Positions 1-8,270 of a stretch of DNA of 64,000 bases are shown here, one piece after another. This DNA comes from Agromyces mariniharenae (GTDB lineage Bacteria > Actinomycetota > Actinomycetes > Actinomycetales > Microbacteriaceae): contig NZ_VSSB01000001.1 of the NCBI RefSeq assembly GCF_008122505.1, positions 356,891-420,890 of the forward strand, read 5' to 3'. Numbering within the stretch: position 1 is the first letter of the stretch; each line of letters begins with the position of its first letter. The translations under genes and the position numbers were made by a program. The notes under the pieces are model-generated. The model worked only from the letters and a program-made list of their open reading frames with translations. It ran no database searches and was not told the DNA's origin.

Positions 1-630
1 GCTGCCCGGCGGCACGATGATGCCGAGGGCCGACGGCGCATCCACGGCCCCGGCCTCGCCGGACACGCGCACGTCGACCGTCGCGGCCACGGGGGTCGGG
101 TTCGACAGCAGCACGATCCCGCTGCGGCCCAGGTTCGTCGCACCGGCCACGAGCCATACGTCGGCGACGGCCTCGCCGCACGCCGCTGCGGCGAACCCGC
201 CGAGTGTCTCGGTCGAGATCGACTGGGACTGCGCGCCGGCGAGCATGCCCGCGTCGACGCCGCCCGGCTCGGCCGCGATCGCGACGGGCGTGCCGTCCTG
301 CGCGGCGTTCGGATTCTCGGGCGCCTCCAGCGGCACCTGCTCGAGGGCCGCGTCGGCCGGTTCCGCGGCCGTGACGAGGCTCGCCGATCCGACCGACGAC
401 GCCGTGGTCGCGGCCGCCGCGTCCTCGCCGAGCGTGAGGAACGGCCCGGGGCACACGCGCAGCTGACGGCTCTCCGCCGGCTGCACGAGCTCGGACGGGG
501 CCTCGATGCGGTGGTCGGGCCACGGCACGAACGTCGCCGCGGCGACGGTGCCGACGGCGAGCGCGGCGGCGCCGACGAGCGCGAGCGAGCGGAGGCCGAC
601 GCGGATGAGGGTCCTACGACGCACGGCCAT
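1..630 (-). CDS. DUF5719 family secreted/anchored protein (3' part beyond window)
   Basis: Open frame on the minus strand from ATG at 628-630 to the left edge, 210 codons with no stop, so the C-terminus lies outside the window. An N-terminal hydrophobic stretch (about residues 8-30, after MAVRRR) looks like a signal anchor. The rest is Ala/Val/Pro-rich and extracytoplasmic in character, with the segment CGEAVADVWLVAGAT about two thirds along, typical of the DUF5719 family of actinobacteria. The start overlaps the last 17 bases of the upstream large glycosyltransferase gene, so the two are probably translationally coupled. Such pairs are a common arrangement in Microbacteriaceae. The biochemical role of DUF5719 is unknown; an envelope or glycan-related role is inferred only from the partner. 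Confidence 0.75.
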   Translation of the reverse strand, partial: MAVRRRTLIRVGLRSLALVGAAALAVGTVAAATFVPWPDHRIEAPSELVQPAESRQLRVCPGPFLTLGEDAAAATTASSVGSASLVTAAEPADAALEQVPLEAPENPNAAQDGTPVAIAAEPGGVDAGMLAGAQSQSISTETLGGFAAAACGEAVADVWLVAGATNLGRSGIVLLSNPTPVAATVDVRVSGEAGAVDAPSALGIIVPPGS

Positions 631-3600
631 CGTCGTCTCCCTTCGACTCGTCTGCGGTGCGGTCTCGCTGGGCCTCGGCGGCATCATCGCCCGACTCCTC
701 GTCGGCGGCTCCAGCGTCTTCGGCCGATCCATCTTCGGCCGTCTCGTCATCGGATGCCGCGGCATGCGGCTCCTCGTCGGCGGCTCCCGTGTCGTCCATC
801 GTCCCGTCATCGGCGGCCGCAGCATCCGGCTCGTCGGCCGATTCGTCGGATGCCGCGGCATCCGGCTCTTCTGCCTCTTCGTCGTCGGCTGCCGCGGCAT
901 CCGCGTCCTCGGCCTCGGCGGCGGCCGCAGCTCCCCCGCCGGCCGCGGCGGCTCGCGCGGCCGCGGCGGCGGCGGCGCGGCGACGTACCCGCGTCGGACG
1001 GCGATCGACCTCGCGGCCGGCACCCGTGGGGATCGACAGCAGCACGGCCGCGCCGATGACGACGACCTGCACGATCGTGATGAGCACCGCGAGCCACCCG
1101 CCGGCGTCGGGCGGGATCTGCGCCGCCTCGGCGTCGGGCTCGGCGGCCGCGAAGCGCCAGAGTGCGCCGAAGTCGGTCTCCCCCACGGCGATGAGGGCGG
1201 GATTGCCGTCGAGCGCCGCGCGCGCCCGCGCCTCGGTCTGCACCGCCTCGCGCCCCTCGTCGGATGCGGGGGCGAGCAGCACGAACGAGACGCCGAAGTC
1301 CCGCACGGCGGCCTCGGGGTCGAACCCGCTGCGCGACGCGAGGTTGCCGGCGACGGTCGCGAGCTGCACCTGCTCGTCGGTGAGCACCGTGCGCGTCTGG
1401 TCGAGCGTGGACTGGTCGTCGAGCGTCTCGCCCGTGCCGTGCTCGAGCGTCGCGCGCAGGCCGCCGTCGACCTCGGGCTCCATCCACAACGTCGTGACGC
1501 GCGGGTCGGTGTCCGCCTGGGCGACGACGTACGCCGGCAGGGTCCGTTCGCCGGCGGGTCCGAGCGGCACGGCGTCCGCGGCGATGGCGATCATCGTCGG
1601 GACCACCGCGACGAGCGACACGACCGCGACCACTGCGCCGAGGAGCGCCGGTCCGCGGCGGAGCGCGTCGAGGGCGCTCACCGATGCGAGCACGAGCCCG
1701 AGCCAGGCGAGGCTGAGTCCGGCCCCGGCCCAGACGGCGACGACGTCGGGTCCGACGACCGCCACGGCGACGTGCGTGGCGGCGACCGCCGTGGCGTAGC
1801 CGAGGAGCACCGTCCCGAGGGTGAGGGTCGCGCGGCGCCAGCCCGGCGCGAGCACCGCCGCGAGCGCCGCGAGCACGAGCGGCACGGCGAGGATGCTCGC
1901 GACCAGCTTCGGATCGACCTCGACGAACGAGCCGACGAGTTCGTCCCATCCGCCCCAGCCGCCGCTCGGCAGTCCGACGGCCAGCTGCCACGGGGTCGGC
2001 ACGGGTCCGCCGACGGGGACGCCCGGGTCGGCGAGGAGCCCGAACGGCGTGCCGCGGCCCACCTGCTCGACGATGAGCGGCAGCGCGAGCACGAGGGCCG
2101 GGACGGGCAGTCCCGCCAGCCGCACGGCCGCGCGCCCGCTCACCGCGACCGCGACGATCCAGCCGACGATGAGCGCCGGGGCGAGGCTGGGGGCCGCGGC
2201 GATGACCGCGGCGAACAGCAGGGATGCGGTCGCCGCCGCGGCCCACGACGAGGCCGCGCCGAACACGGCGAACGCGAGCCATCCGAGCAGGACGTGCGCG
2301 ATCACCGCCCCCGGCCGCGCCTCGGCGAGGGCCGTCAGGAACGGCGGGGCGAACGCGTACACGAGCGCGGCGACCGCACGCAGCGAGCCGCGCTCGGTGA
2401 GGCGGGATGCCGCGAACCAGGCGCCGATCGCGGCGGCCGGGATCGCGACGAGCCAGAGGAGGAGCACGGCGTACGAGGGCGCCCAGAACGTCAGCGAGCC
2501 GAGCACGGCGAGCACGCCGCTGAACGGGTCCGCTGCGCCGACGAATCCGGTGCCGACGTCGCGCCAGCCGTAGGCGGCGTTGCGCCACAGCTCGGCGAAG
2601 CCCGACAGCGGCAGCAGTCCGCCGCCGCCCACGCCGCTCGCCGTGATGAGCCACGAGAACAGCCCGACGGATGCCGCGGCGGTCGCGAGCAGCACCCAGC
2701 CTCCGCCCGTGCCGAGGAACTGCAGCTCGTTCGACCGCCCGCGCGCTCGCGCCTTGCGCGCCTCCGCGGCGGCCTCGCGACGCCGCCGCTGCTCGTCGGG
2801 CTGCAGGCGGAGCGGCGCGATGGCCGACCACTTGGCCTGCTTCGACGACGCCAGGACCCGCCGGGCGCGCGGCACGCGCATGCCGGAGAACATCGTCCCG
2901 AGCGCCGCGGCGAACTCGCCGGGGATCTCGCCCGGCCGCTTGATGAGCAGGAGCCGCACCGAGCGCAGCACCGCGAGCGGGAGGAAGGTGATCCAGTGCA
3001 GCGGCACGGCGGGCGCCGGCGCGTAGGCGAGCCGCCGGTGCAACGCTGCGGCACGGGCCGCGCGGGCGCGTCGGCGGCGCGAACGACTGCGTCCGTCGCC
3101 GGGCGGCCCCGCGACGCCGTCCGCGGCGAACAGCACCTCGGCCTCGGGGACGACCGCCACGCGATGACCGGCCAACCGGGCGCGAACGCCCAGGTCGAGT
3201 CCGTCGTCCACCGTGGGCAGGGCCGGGTCGAAGCCGTCGAGCGCCTGCCACACCGAGTGACGCACGAGGATCGCCGCCGGGTCGAGTCCGAGCACGTCGC
3301 TCAACCCGTCGTGCTGGCCCTGGTCGAGCTCGTCGGCGACGATCGGGACGGCGCGTCCGAGCCGGGTCATGGTGCGCCCGAGGCCGGCGATGCGGTCGGG
3401 TTCGTCCCACTCCAGGAGCTTCGGCCCCGCCACCGCGACGGACCTCGCCGTCTCGAGCGTCGCCATGAGGCTCCTCAGCGCGCCGGGCCTGGGCTCGGAG
3501 TCCTCGGCCAGCAGCCAGAGCGCGTCGGCGTCGGACGCCGGCGCCTCGAGCACGCGCTCCCCCGCGCGCAGCGCCTCGCCGAACGAGAGTGGTTCCTGCA

Positions 3601-3781
3601 GCTCCACGATGCGGTCGGGGGCCGCGCCGGCGACCTGCTCGCGCGCGCGCGCGTCGGCCTGGGCGAGCACGGCGACGAGCGCGTCGGGCGCGCGATCCTG
3701 GAAGCGGATCGCGTCGAGGGTCCGCTCGAGGTGGTCGCCGCCGTGACGCACGACGAGGACGGCGGTGACTCTGGGGAACAT
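614..3781 (-). CDS. Large membrane glycosyltransferase (GT2 N-domain, polytopic core, acidic tail)
   Basis: 1055 aa. Residues 1-230 form a family 2 GT-A domain (start MFPRVTAVLVVRHGG; acidic metal-site-like AEDSE at 92-96). A basic linker follows, then a long polytopic region with at least ten hydrophobic spans, then one more span near residue 930. The last ~110 residues are an Ala/Asp/Glu low-complexity tail with repeated DAAASDE-like units, predicted disordered. I chose ATG 3779-3781 because the GT2 fold begins immediately after it; the frame is open further upstream but only with low-quality Arg-rich sequence. Such proteins are conserved in Microbacteriaceae and probably extend or modify a cell-wall glycan from a lipid-linked donor; the substrate is unknown. 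The gene lies downstream of whiB and overlaps the DUF5719 gene. Confidence 0.85.
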   Translation of the reverse strand: MFPRVTAVLVVRHGGDHLERTLDAIRFQDRAPDALVAVLAQADARAREQVAGAAPDRIVELQEPLSFGEALRAGERVLEAPASDADALWLLAEDSEPRPGALRSLMATLETARSVAVAGPKLLEWDEPDRIAGLGRTMTRLGRAVPIVADELDQGQHDGLSDVLGLDPAAILVRHSVWQALDGFDPALPTVDDGLDLGVRARLAGHRVAVVPEAEVLFAADGVAGPPGDGRSRSRRRRARAARAAALHRRLAYAPAPAVPLHWITFLPLAVLRSVRLLLIKRPGEIPGEFAAALGTMFSGMRVPRARRVLASSKQAKWSAIAPLRLQPDEQRRRREAAAEARKARARGRSNELQFLGTGGGWVLLATAAASVGLFSWLITASGVGGGGLLPLSGFAELWRNAAYGWRDVGTGFVGAADPFSGVLAVLGSLTFWAPSYAVLLLWLVAIPAAAIGAWFAASRLTERGSLRAVAALVYAFAPPFLTALAEARPGAVIAHVLLGWLAFAVFGAASSWAAAATASLLFAAVIAAAPSLAPALIVGWIVAVAVSGRAAVRLAGLPVPALVLALPLIVEQVGRGTPFGLLADPGVPVGGPVPTPWQLAVGLPSGGWGGWDELVGSFVEVDPKLVASILAVPLVLAALAAVLAPGWRRATLTLGTVLLGYATAVAATHVAVAVVGPDVVAVWAGAGLSLAWLGLVLASVSALDALRRGPALLGAVVAVVSLVAVVPTMIAIAADAVPLGPAGERTLPAYVVAQADTDPRVTTLWMEPEVDGGLRATLEHGTGETLDDQSTLDQTRTVLTDEQVQLATVAGNLASRSGFDPEAAVRDFGVSFVLLAPASDEGREAVQTEARARAALDGNPALIAVGETDFGALWRFAAAEPDAEAAQIPPDAGGWLAVLITIVQVVVIGAAVLLSIPTGAGREVDRRPTRVRRRAAAAAAARAAAAGGGAAAAAEAEDADAAAADDEEAEEPDAAASDESADEPDAAAADDGTMDDTGAADEEPHAAASDDETAEDGSAEDAGAADEESGDDAAEAQRDRTADESKGDDDGRAS

Positions 3782-3847
3782 CGGGGCCAGCCTAAGCGGC
3801 TCCCGCTGCGGCATCGGGGCATGAGTCCGGGCGTGCCATGAAACCGT

Positions 3848-3926
3848 GAGACGACCGTCGAGCGGATCGAGGATCGGCGCGGCGATGCCGCGGATCGGGC
3901 GAGACGACCGTCGAGCGGATCGAGGA
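3848..3926. repeat. Two 26-bp direct repeats 53 bp apart
   Basis: Bases 3848-3873 and 3901-3926 are identical over 26 bp (beginning GAGACGACCGTCGAG). The second copy runs into the inverted repeat described next, while the first is followed by a diverged sequence. They lie in the 230-bp gap between the whiB stop and the glycosyltransferase start, in no credible reading frame. The layout resembles a partly duplicated intergenic repeat unit. Confidence 0.8.
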
Positions 3927-3933
3927 CGAGCGA

Positions 3934-3985
3934 AGCGACGTCCCGGAACCCCCGCGCCCACGGACGCGGGTTCCGAGACGTCGCT
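3934..3985. repeat. Interrupted palindrome, REP-like or terminator hairpin
   Basis: The left arm AGCGACGTC (3934-3942) pairs with GACGTCGCT (3977-3985). After a 2-base mismatch, GGAACCC pairs with GGGTTCC, then GCG with CGC after a small bulge. This gives a long stem-loop starting 27 bp beyond the whiB stop on its transcript. There is no U-tract, so it could act as a hairpin terminator for whiB or be a member of the palindromic intergenic repeats seen in related genomes. The second reading is from general recall, not a search. Confidence 0.65.
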
Positions 3986-4011
3986 TCAGTCGCTCCAGAT
4001 CCGCGAGGACG

Positions 4012-4332
4012 TCAGACCGCACGCTTGCGCAGCTTGCGCCGCTCACGCTCGGAGAGTCCGCCCCAGATGCCGAACCGCTCGTCGTTGGCGAGCGCGTACT
4101 CGAGGCATTCGCCACGGACCTCGCAGCCGGTGCAGATCTTCTTCGCGTCGCGGGTGGAGCCGCCCTTCTCGGGGAAGAACGCCTCCGGATCGGTCTGCGC
4201 GCACAGTGCGTCGCTCTGCCATGCCAGCGGATTGTCGTCGCCGACCCCCGAGCGAACCCCCGGAACGCCCAGCCTCACCGGATCGATGAACCAATCGTCA
4301 GGTACTCCAGAACGATATTCAGGATTGCCCAT
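4012..4332 (-). CDS. whiB2: WhiB-family iron-sulfur transcription factor (WhiB2/WhmD type)
   Basis: 106 aa. The four [4Fe-4S] ligand cysteines are at 44, 67, 70 and 76 (ICTGC pair followed by GEC), followed by the GIWGG turn at 88-92 and a basic C-terminal DNA-binding tail (LSERERRKLRKRA). Wbl proteins bind the primary sigma factor and DNA; WhiB2/WhmD members act in septation and cell-division control. Two longer starts exist (4377, 4410), but I chose ATG 4330-4332: it has a good GGGAG ribosome site five bases upstream, and the longer versions would run across the palindrome at 4381-4398. It is transcribed alone, with a likely promoter inside the 223-bp gap before galE. Confidence 0.93.
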   Translation of the reverse strand: MGNPEYRSGVPDDWFIDPVRLGVPGVRSGVGDDNPLAWQSDALCAQTDPEAFFPEKGGSTRDAKKICTGCEVRGECLEYALANDERFGIWGGLSERERRKLRKRAV

Positions 4333-4380
4333 ATCGTCTCCCACCCAGTTGTACCGACCACCCAGAGGGTGTGTCATGAC

Positions 4381-4398
4381 AATTACACCGGTGTAATT
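4381..4398. promoter_or_regulatory. Perfect 18-bp palindrome upstream of whiB
   Basis: AATTACACCGGTGTAATT is perfectly self-complementary and much more A/T-rich than its surroundings. It lies 49-66 bases upstream of the chosen whiB start, where a promoter or operator would be expected. The protein that binds it cannot be deduced from the sequence. Confidence 0.6.
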
Positions 4399-4555
4399 CG
4401 CGGGAGTCAAGTCGGGAATCGTAAACCCTCAACCGGCCGTCGAGGCTTCATCGCGACCGCGACACGCCGACGTGTTCGCCAGACGTTACGGAGTCGGGAC
4501 GGGCGTCCCTCGTTCCGGAGGCCGACCTCCGTTCGCGTCCACTGTCGGGCTCGAC

Positions 4556-5524
4556 TCACTCCTCGGATGCCGCGCGCCGCGCCTCCCACGCGCTCTCGAC
4601 CATCTGCGACAGCGTATGCCGCATCTTCCAGTCGAGGTCGCGCGCCGCGAGCTCGCCGGAGGCGACGATGCGGGCGGGGTCGCCCGGGCGTCGCGCCGCG
4701 ATCTCGGGCGTGAACTCGATGCCGGTGACGGCCGCCACGGTCTGCATGATCTCGCCGACCGACGAGCCGTCCCCCGAGCCGAGGTTGTAGACGGGCTCGA
4801 GTGGCTCGCCCGCGTCGAGCCGCTTCGCCGCGACCACGTGCGCGGCCGCGAGGTCGGCCACGTGGATGTAGTCGCGGACGCACGTGCCGTCGGGCGTCGG
4901 GTAGTCGTCGCCGTTGATGCGCGGCGTGCGGCCCTCGAGGAGCGCCTCGAACACGAGCGGGAAGAGGTTGTGCGGGCTCGGGTCGAACACCTCCGTGGTG
5001 CCCGATCCGACGACGTTGAAGTACCGCAGGCTCGTGTGCCGCAGTCCGGCCGCCCGGCCCTGGTCGGCGATGAGCCACTCGCCGACGAGCTTCGACTCGC
5101 CGTAGGGCGATTCGGGACGCTGCTCGGTGTCCTCGGTCACGAGGTCGACGTCGGGCGTGCCGTAGACGGCCGCGCTCGACGAGAACACGATGCGGTCCAC
5201 GCCCTTGGCCGCCATGGCGGCGAGGAGCGTGGCCGTGCCGGTGACGTTCTGCTGGTAGGTGTGCAGCGGGCGGGAGACCGAGACGCCGGCGTACTTGAAG
5301 CCGGCGAGGTGCACCACGCCGTGGACGTCGAACCGCTCGATGGTGTTCTCGAGCTGCGGCCCGTCGAGGATCGTGCCCTGCACGAAGCGGGCACCGGTCG
5401 GGAGGAACGCGTGGCGACCCGAGGAGAGGTCGTCGACGACGACCGTGTCGATGCCCTGCTCGGCGAACGCCCGTACGACGTGCGACCCGATGTACCCGGC
5501 ACCTCCGGTGACCAGCCAGCTCAT
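4556..5524 (-). CDS. galE: UDP-glucose 4-epimerase
   Basis: 322 aa, the usual GalE length. An extended short-chain dehydrogenase with the NAD-binding GGAGYIGSH at 7-15, the serine cluster FSSSAAVYG (114-122) and the catalytic YGESK (Tyr141, Lys145). It interconverts UDP-glucose and UDP-galactose, supplying galactose for surface glycans and the Leloir pathway. ATG 5522-5524 has a strong GGGAGG site upstream; the frame is open earlier but that part lacks homology-like character. The stop is 223 bases from the whiB start; the gene points the same way as whiB but probably has its own promoter. Confidence 0.95.
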   Translation of the reverse strand: MSWLVTGGAGYIGSHVVRAFAEQGIDTVVVDDLSSGRHAFLPTGARFVQGTILDGPQLENTIERFDVHGVVHLAGFKYAGVSVSRPLHTYQQNVTGTATLLAAMAAKGVDRIVFSSSAAVYGTPDVDLVTEDTEQRPESPYGESKLVGEWLIADQGRAAGLRHTSLRYFNVVGSGTTEVFDPSPHNLFPLVFEALLEGRTPRINGDDYPTPDGTCVRDYIHVADLAAAHVVAAKRLDAGEPLEPVYNLGSGDGSSVGEIMQTVAAVTGIEFTPEIAARRPGDPARIVASGELAARDLDWKMRHTLSQMVESAWEARRAASEE

Positions 5525-5683
5525 GTTCCCGCCTCCCGCACGCGGGCGGTCCACGTGCTCCCCCGATGCTATCGAGGGGCGACGGGACGGCGCGGGTCGG
5601 GAGTCATCGCCGGTCACCCGCGACGGGCCCGAGCGTTCGCACGCGCAGCGTCGATCGCCGCGCGTGCGCTCCCACCGGCGGGA

Positions 5684-5833
5684 TCAGACGGTGCGGGTGG
5701 GCAGGTTCTCGATGTGGCGGTTGCGGTCCCGGATCTCAGGACGACCGTAACCGTCGCCTTCGAGGCGCAGCACGGTGGCGAGCACTCCCCAGACGGCGAG
5801 CCCCGCGATGACGAGGAACACGATGGTGGTCAT
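5684..5833 (-). CDS. Small single-span membrane protein (49 aa)
   Basis: 49 aa beginning MTTIVFLVIAGLAVWGV; residues 3-22 form one transmembrane helix, followed by a short polar tail (RPEIRDRNRHIENLP). AAGGAG lies upstream, though with rather long spacing (about 13 bases). It is divergent from the AraC/GlxA-type regulator with only 84 bases between the starts, so both may be controlled by the inverted repeat in that gap. No function is known to me; the clean start, membrane helix and conserved-looking tail argue that it is a real gene. Confidence 0.6.
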   Translation of the reverse strand: MTTIVFLVIAGLAVWGVLATVLRLEGDGYGRPEIRDRNRHIENLPTRTV

Positions 5834-5868
5834 GGCAGAAATTCTACTCCTTGCAAGATCCTGCCGGT

Positions 5869-5906
5869 AGTGGCAGAGTGACAGTGAACGACATATTCCT
5901 GCCACT
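5869..5906. promoter_or_regulatory. 8-bp inverted repeat in the divergent promoter region (candidate AraC-family operator)
   Basis: AGTGGCAG (5869-5876) and CTGCCACT (5899-5906) are exact inverse complements with 22 bases between. Each half-site is followed at the same distance by a GACA/ATGT-like element, the bipartite layout of an AraC-family binding box (TGGCA-N-GACA). It lies between the small membrane protein and the regulator gene, so autoregulation is the simplest reading. Confidence 0.5.
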
Positions 5907-5917
5907 CGGAGGATCCC

Positions 5918-6874
5918 GTGCTCCAGACCATCGCCTGCATCGCCATGCCCCAGATGGCGCCGTTCGAGTTCGGCGTGATCTGCGAGGTGTTCGGCATCGA
6001 CCGCCGTGAGCACGGCGGCCCCACGTTCGACTTCCACGTCGTCGCCGCCGACCCCGGCCCCATCTCCACGAAGCTCGGCTTCGACGTCGTGGTGCACGAG
6101 GGCCTCGAGTTCGCGCACGAGGCCGATCTCGTCGCGGTGCCGGCCTCGCTCATCGACACGGCGCCCGACGAGCGCGTGCTCGAGGTCATCCGCGCGGCCG
6201 TCGAGCGGGGCGCGTGGGTGCTGTCGGTGTGCTCGGGTGCCTTCACGCTCGGCCACGCCGGCGTGCTCGCCGGCCGCCGCGCCACGACGCACTGGATGTA
6301 CACCGACCGGCTCGCCGAGATGTTCCCCGACACCGAGGTCGACCCCGACGTGCTCTTCGTGCAGGACGACAAGGTCGTCACCGGCGCGGGTACCGCCGCC
6401 GGCATCGACGCCGCCCTGCACATCGTGCGCACCGAGCTCGGCGCCGGCGCCGCCAACATCGTCGCCCGCCGCATGGTCGTGCCCCCGCAGCGCGACGGCG
6501 GCCAGTCCCAGTTCATCCAGACGCCGGTGCCCGAGTGCCACAGCGACTCGTTCGCCAAGGTCACCGAGTGGATGCTCGAGCACCTCGACCACGACCTCAC
6601 GGTCGACCTGCTGGCACGCAAGGCGCTGATGTCGCCCCGCACGTTCGCGCGGCGGTTCCGCGCCGAGACCGGCACGACGCCGAACGCCTGGCTCAACCGC
6701 CAGCGGCTCCTGCGCGCGCAGCAGCTGCTCGAGGAGACGTCGCTCTCGCTCGAGGAGATCGCCCGCGAGACCGGATTCGGCGCCGCAGCCGTGATGCGGC
6801 ACCACTTCCTGAAGGTGCTCCAGACGACCCCCACCCAGTACCGGCGCCTGTTCGGGCTGCGCGCGGTCGGCTGA
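5918..6874 (+). CDS. GlxA-type AraC-family transcriptional regulator
   Basis: 318 aa. Residues 1-185 form a DJ-1/PfpI-like class I amidotransferase fold with Cys105 in VLSVCSGAFTLG and the conserved TTHW at 123-126. Residues ~215-315 are an AraC double helix-turn-helix (MSPRTFARRF, LLRAQQLLEET, IARETGFGAAAVMRHHF). The first domain probably senses a small molecule and the second binds DNA. The start is GTG 5918-5920 with GGAGG seven bases upstream. It is divergently arranged with the 49-aa membrane protein gene; the inverted repeat at 5869-5906 may be its operator. Confidence 0.92.
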   Translation: MLQTIACIAMPQMAPFEFGVICEVFGIDRREHGGPTFDFHVVAADPGPISTKLGFDVVVHEGLEFAHEADLVAVPASLIDTAPDERVLEVIRAAVERGAWVLSVCSGAFTLGHAGVLAGRRATTHWMYTDRLAEMFPDTEVDPDVLFVQDDKVVTGAGTAAGIDAALHIVRTELGAGAANIVARRMVVPPQRDGGQSQFIQTPVPECHSDSFAKVTEWMLEHLDHDLTVDLLARKALMSPRTFARRFRAETGTTPNAWLNRQRLLRAQQLLEETSLSLEEIARETGFGAAAVMRHHFLKVLQTTPTQYRRLFGLRAVG

Positions 6875-6891
6875 CCGAGGCGACTCCCGGC

Positions 6892-8163
6892 TCAGGGAGC
6901 GGGGTCAGGCGACGGATGCCGCGGCTCCCCGGTGGTCGCCACCCACGCGATGCCCGGCCCGGTCACGTCGAGCGTCCCCTCGTCGGGGGTGACGTACGCC
7001 GCCTCGCCCATGGCGAGCTCCGCCTCGTCGTGCGCGCCCCGGAGGCGGATGGGCCCGCCCTCGGCGAGCACGATGGCCGGTCCGGTGATGGGCACCCGCG
7101 CGGCATCCGCCCCGTCGCCGGGCTCGGCGCGGTAGAGCACGAAGTCGGGCACGTCGGGACGGAACGCCACGACCGACGCGGCGACCGGCTCCGGCTCGAG
7201 CCGCGGCGGCGCGATCGGCGTGAAGTCGAGCACGTCGAGCAGCTCGCCCACGTCGATGTGCTTCGGCGTGAGCCCGCCGCGCAGCACGTTGTCGCTCGCC
7301 GCCATCAGCTCGATGCCGAGCCCCGAGAGGTAGGCGTGGATGTTGCCCGCCGGGAGGTAGAGCGCATCGCCGCGGCGCAGGCGCACGCGGTTGAGCAGCA
7401 GCGAGATCACGATGCCGGGGTCGCCCGGGTACACCTCGGCGAGGCGCTCCACCGTCTCGAAGGACGCCGCGTACTCGGATGCGCGTGCGGGGTCGGTCGC
7501 GGCGAGCGCGGTGATCCGCTCGACGACCCAGGCGGCCTCGCCCGTGTCCTCGCCACGTCCGTCGCGCAGGAGCCACTCGACGGTGTCGCGGAGCGGGTCC
7601 GCGGTGCCGAGGCGGGCGGCCAGCAGGTCGAGCGCGCCGGCCTGCGGCTCGTCGGACGCGGCATCCGCCGACCGCAGCACCGCGAGCACTCCCGCGACCT
7701 CGTCGAGCGAGCGGAAGCCCGACAGCGCGTCGAACTCGTCGCTGACGGCCACGACGAGCTCGGGCTTGTGGAACGCGTCGCGGTAGTTGCGGTCGTACGC
7801 GTTCAGCGGGATGCCCTCGGCCTCCTCGCGGGCGAAGCCCGCGCGGGCCTGCTCGGGCGTGGGGTGGGCCTGGAGCGAGAGCGGCTCGGCGGCCGCGAGG
7901 AGCTTCAGCAGGAACGGCAGCCGGGCGCCGTGCGCGGCGAGCTCGGGTCCCAGCGCGCGCTCGGGATCGGCCGCGATCCACGCGGCGAGGTCGGCATGGC
8001 CGACGGATGCCGCGTCGAGCACCCGTGCGGGCGACCCCGCGTGCGCGCCGAGCCAGAGCTCGGCCTCGGACGAGCCGGACGGCTCGACGCCGCGGAACCC
8101 GGCGATCGCGCTCGTCGAACCCCACGCGTAGTCGCGCGGCGTGTTGCCGATGGCCACAAACAT
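6892..8163 (-). CDS. manA: Mannose-6-phosphate isomerase, class I
   Basis: 423 aa. A zinc-dependent cupin enzyme that interconverts fructose-6-phosphate and mannose-6-phosphate, feeding GDP-mannose and mannosylated envelope glycans. Signature features are the N-terminal PRDYAWGS, the zinc-ligand region SLQAHPT (Gln98, His100), FHKPELVVAV around 131-140 (Glu135 as ligand), and the later GNIHAYLSG segment with the fourth ligand. The start ATG 8161-8163 immediately begins the conserved N-terminus. It is convergent with the AraC-type gene and divergent from the acyl-CoA dehydrogenase gene. Confidence 0.95.
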   Translation of the reverse strand: MFVAIGNTPRDYAWGSTSAIAGFRGVEPSGSSEAELWLGAHAGSPARVLDAASVGHADLAAWIAADPERALGPELAAHGARLPFLLKLLAAAEPLSLQAHPTPEQARAGFAREEAEGIPLNAYDRNYRDAFHKPELVVAVSDEFDALSGFRSLDEVAGVLAVLRSADAASDEPQAGALDLLAARLGTADPLRDTVEWLLRDGRGEDTGEAAWVVERITALAATDPARASEYAASFETVERLAEVYPGDPGIVISLLLNRVRLRRGDALYLPAGNIHAYLSGLGIELMAASDNVLRGGLTPKHIDVGELLDVLDFTPIAPPRLEPEPVAASVVAFRPDVPDFVLYRAEPGDGADAARVPITGPAIVLAEGGPIRLRGAHDEAELAMGEAAYVTPDEGTLDVTGPGIAWVATTGEPRHPSPDPAP

Positions 8164-8270
8164 CCTCGGTGCTCCCCTTCCGCCTTTGGGTCCAAACTAC
8201 CAACGGGTTCGGGCGGCGCCGGGGGCGGTCCGTAGGCTCGGGCCATCCCACCCGACGCATTGGAGCAGTC

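Noticed and set aside
506..3841. A 1111-codon open frame on the plus strand opposite the large glycosyltransferase
   Set aside because: It is an Arg/Glu/His-rich shadow of the minus-strand gene, caused by high G+C; the minus frame has GT2 motifs and membrane spans.
4333..4410. Longer WhiB starting at 4377 or 4410
   Set aside because: The extra residues (MTHPLGGRYN...) have no family support, lack a ribosome site and would place the palindrome inside the gene.
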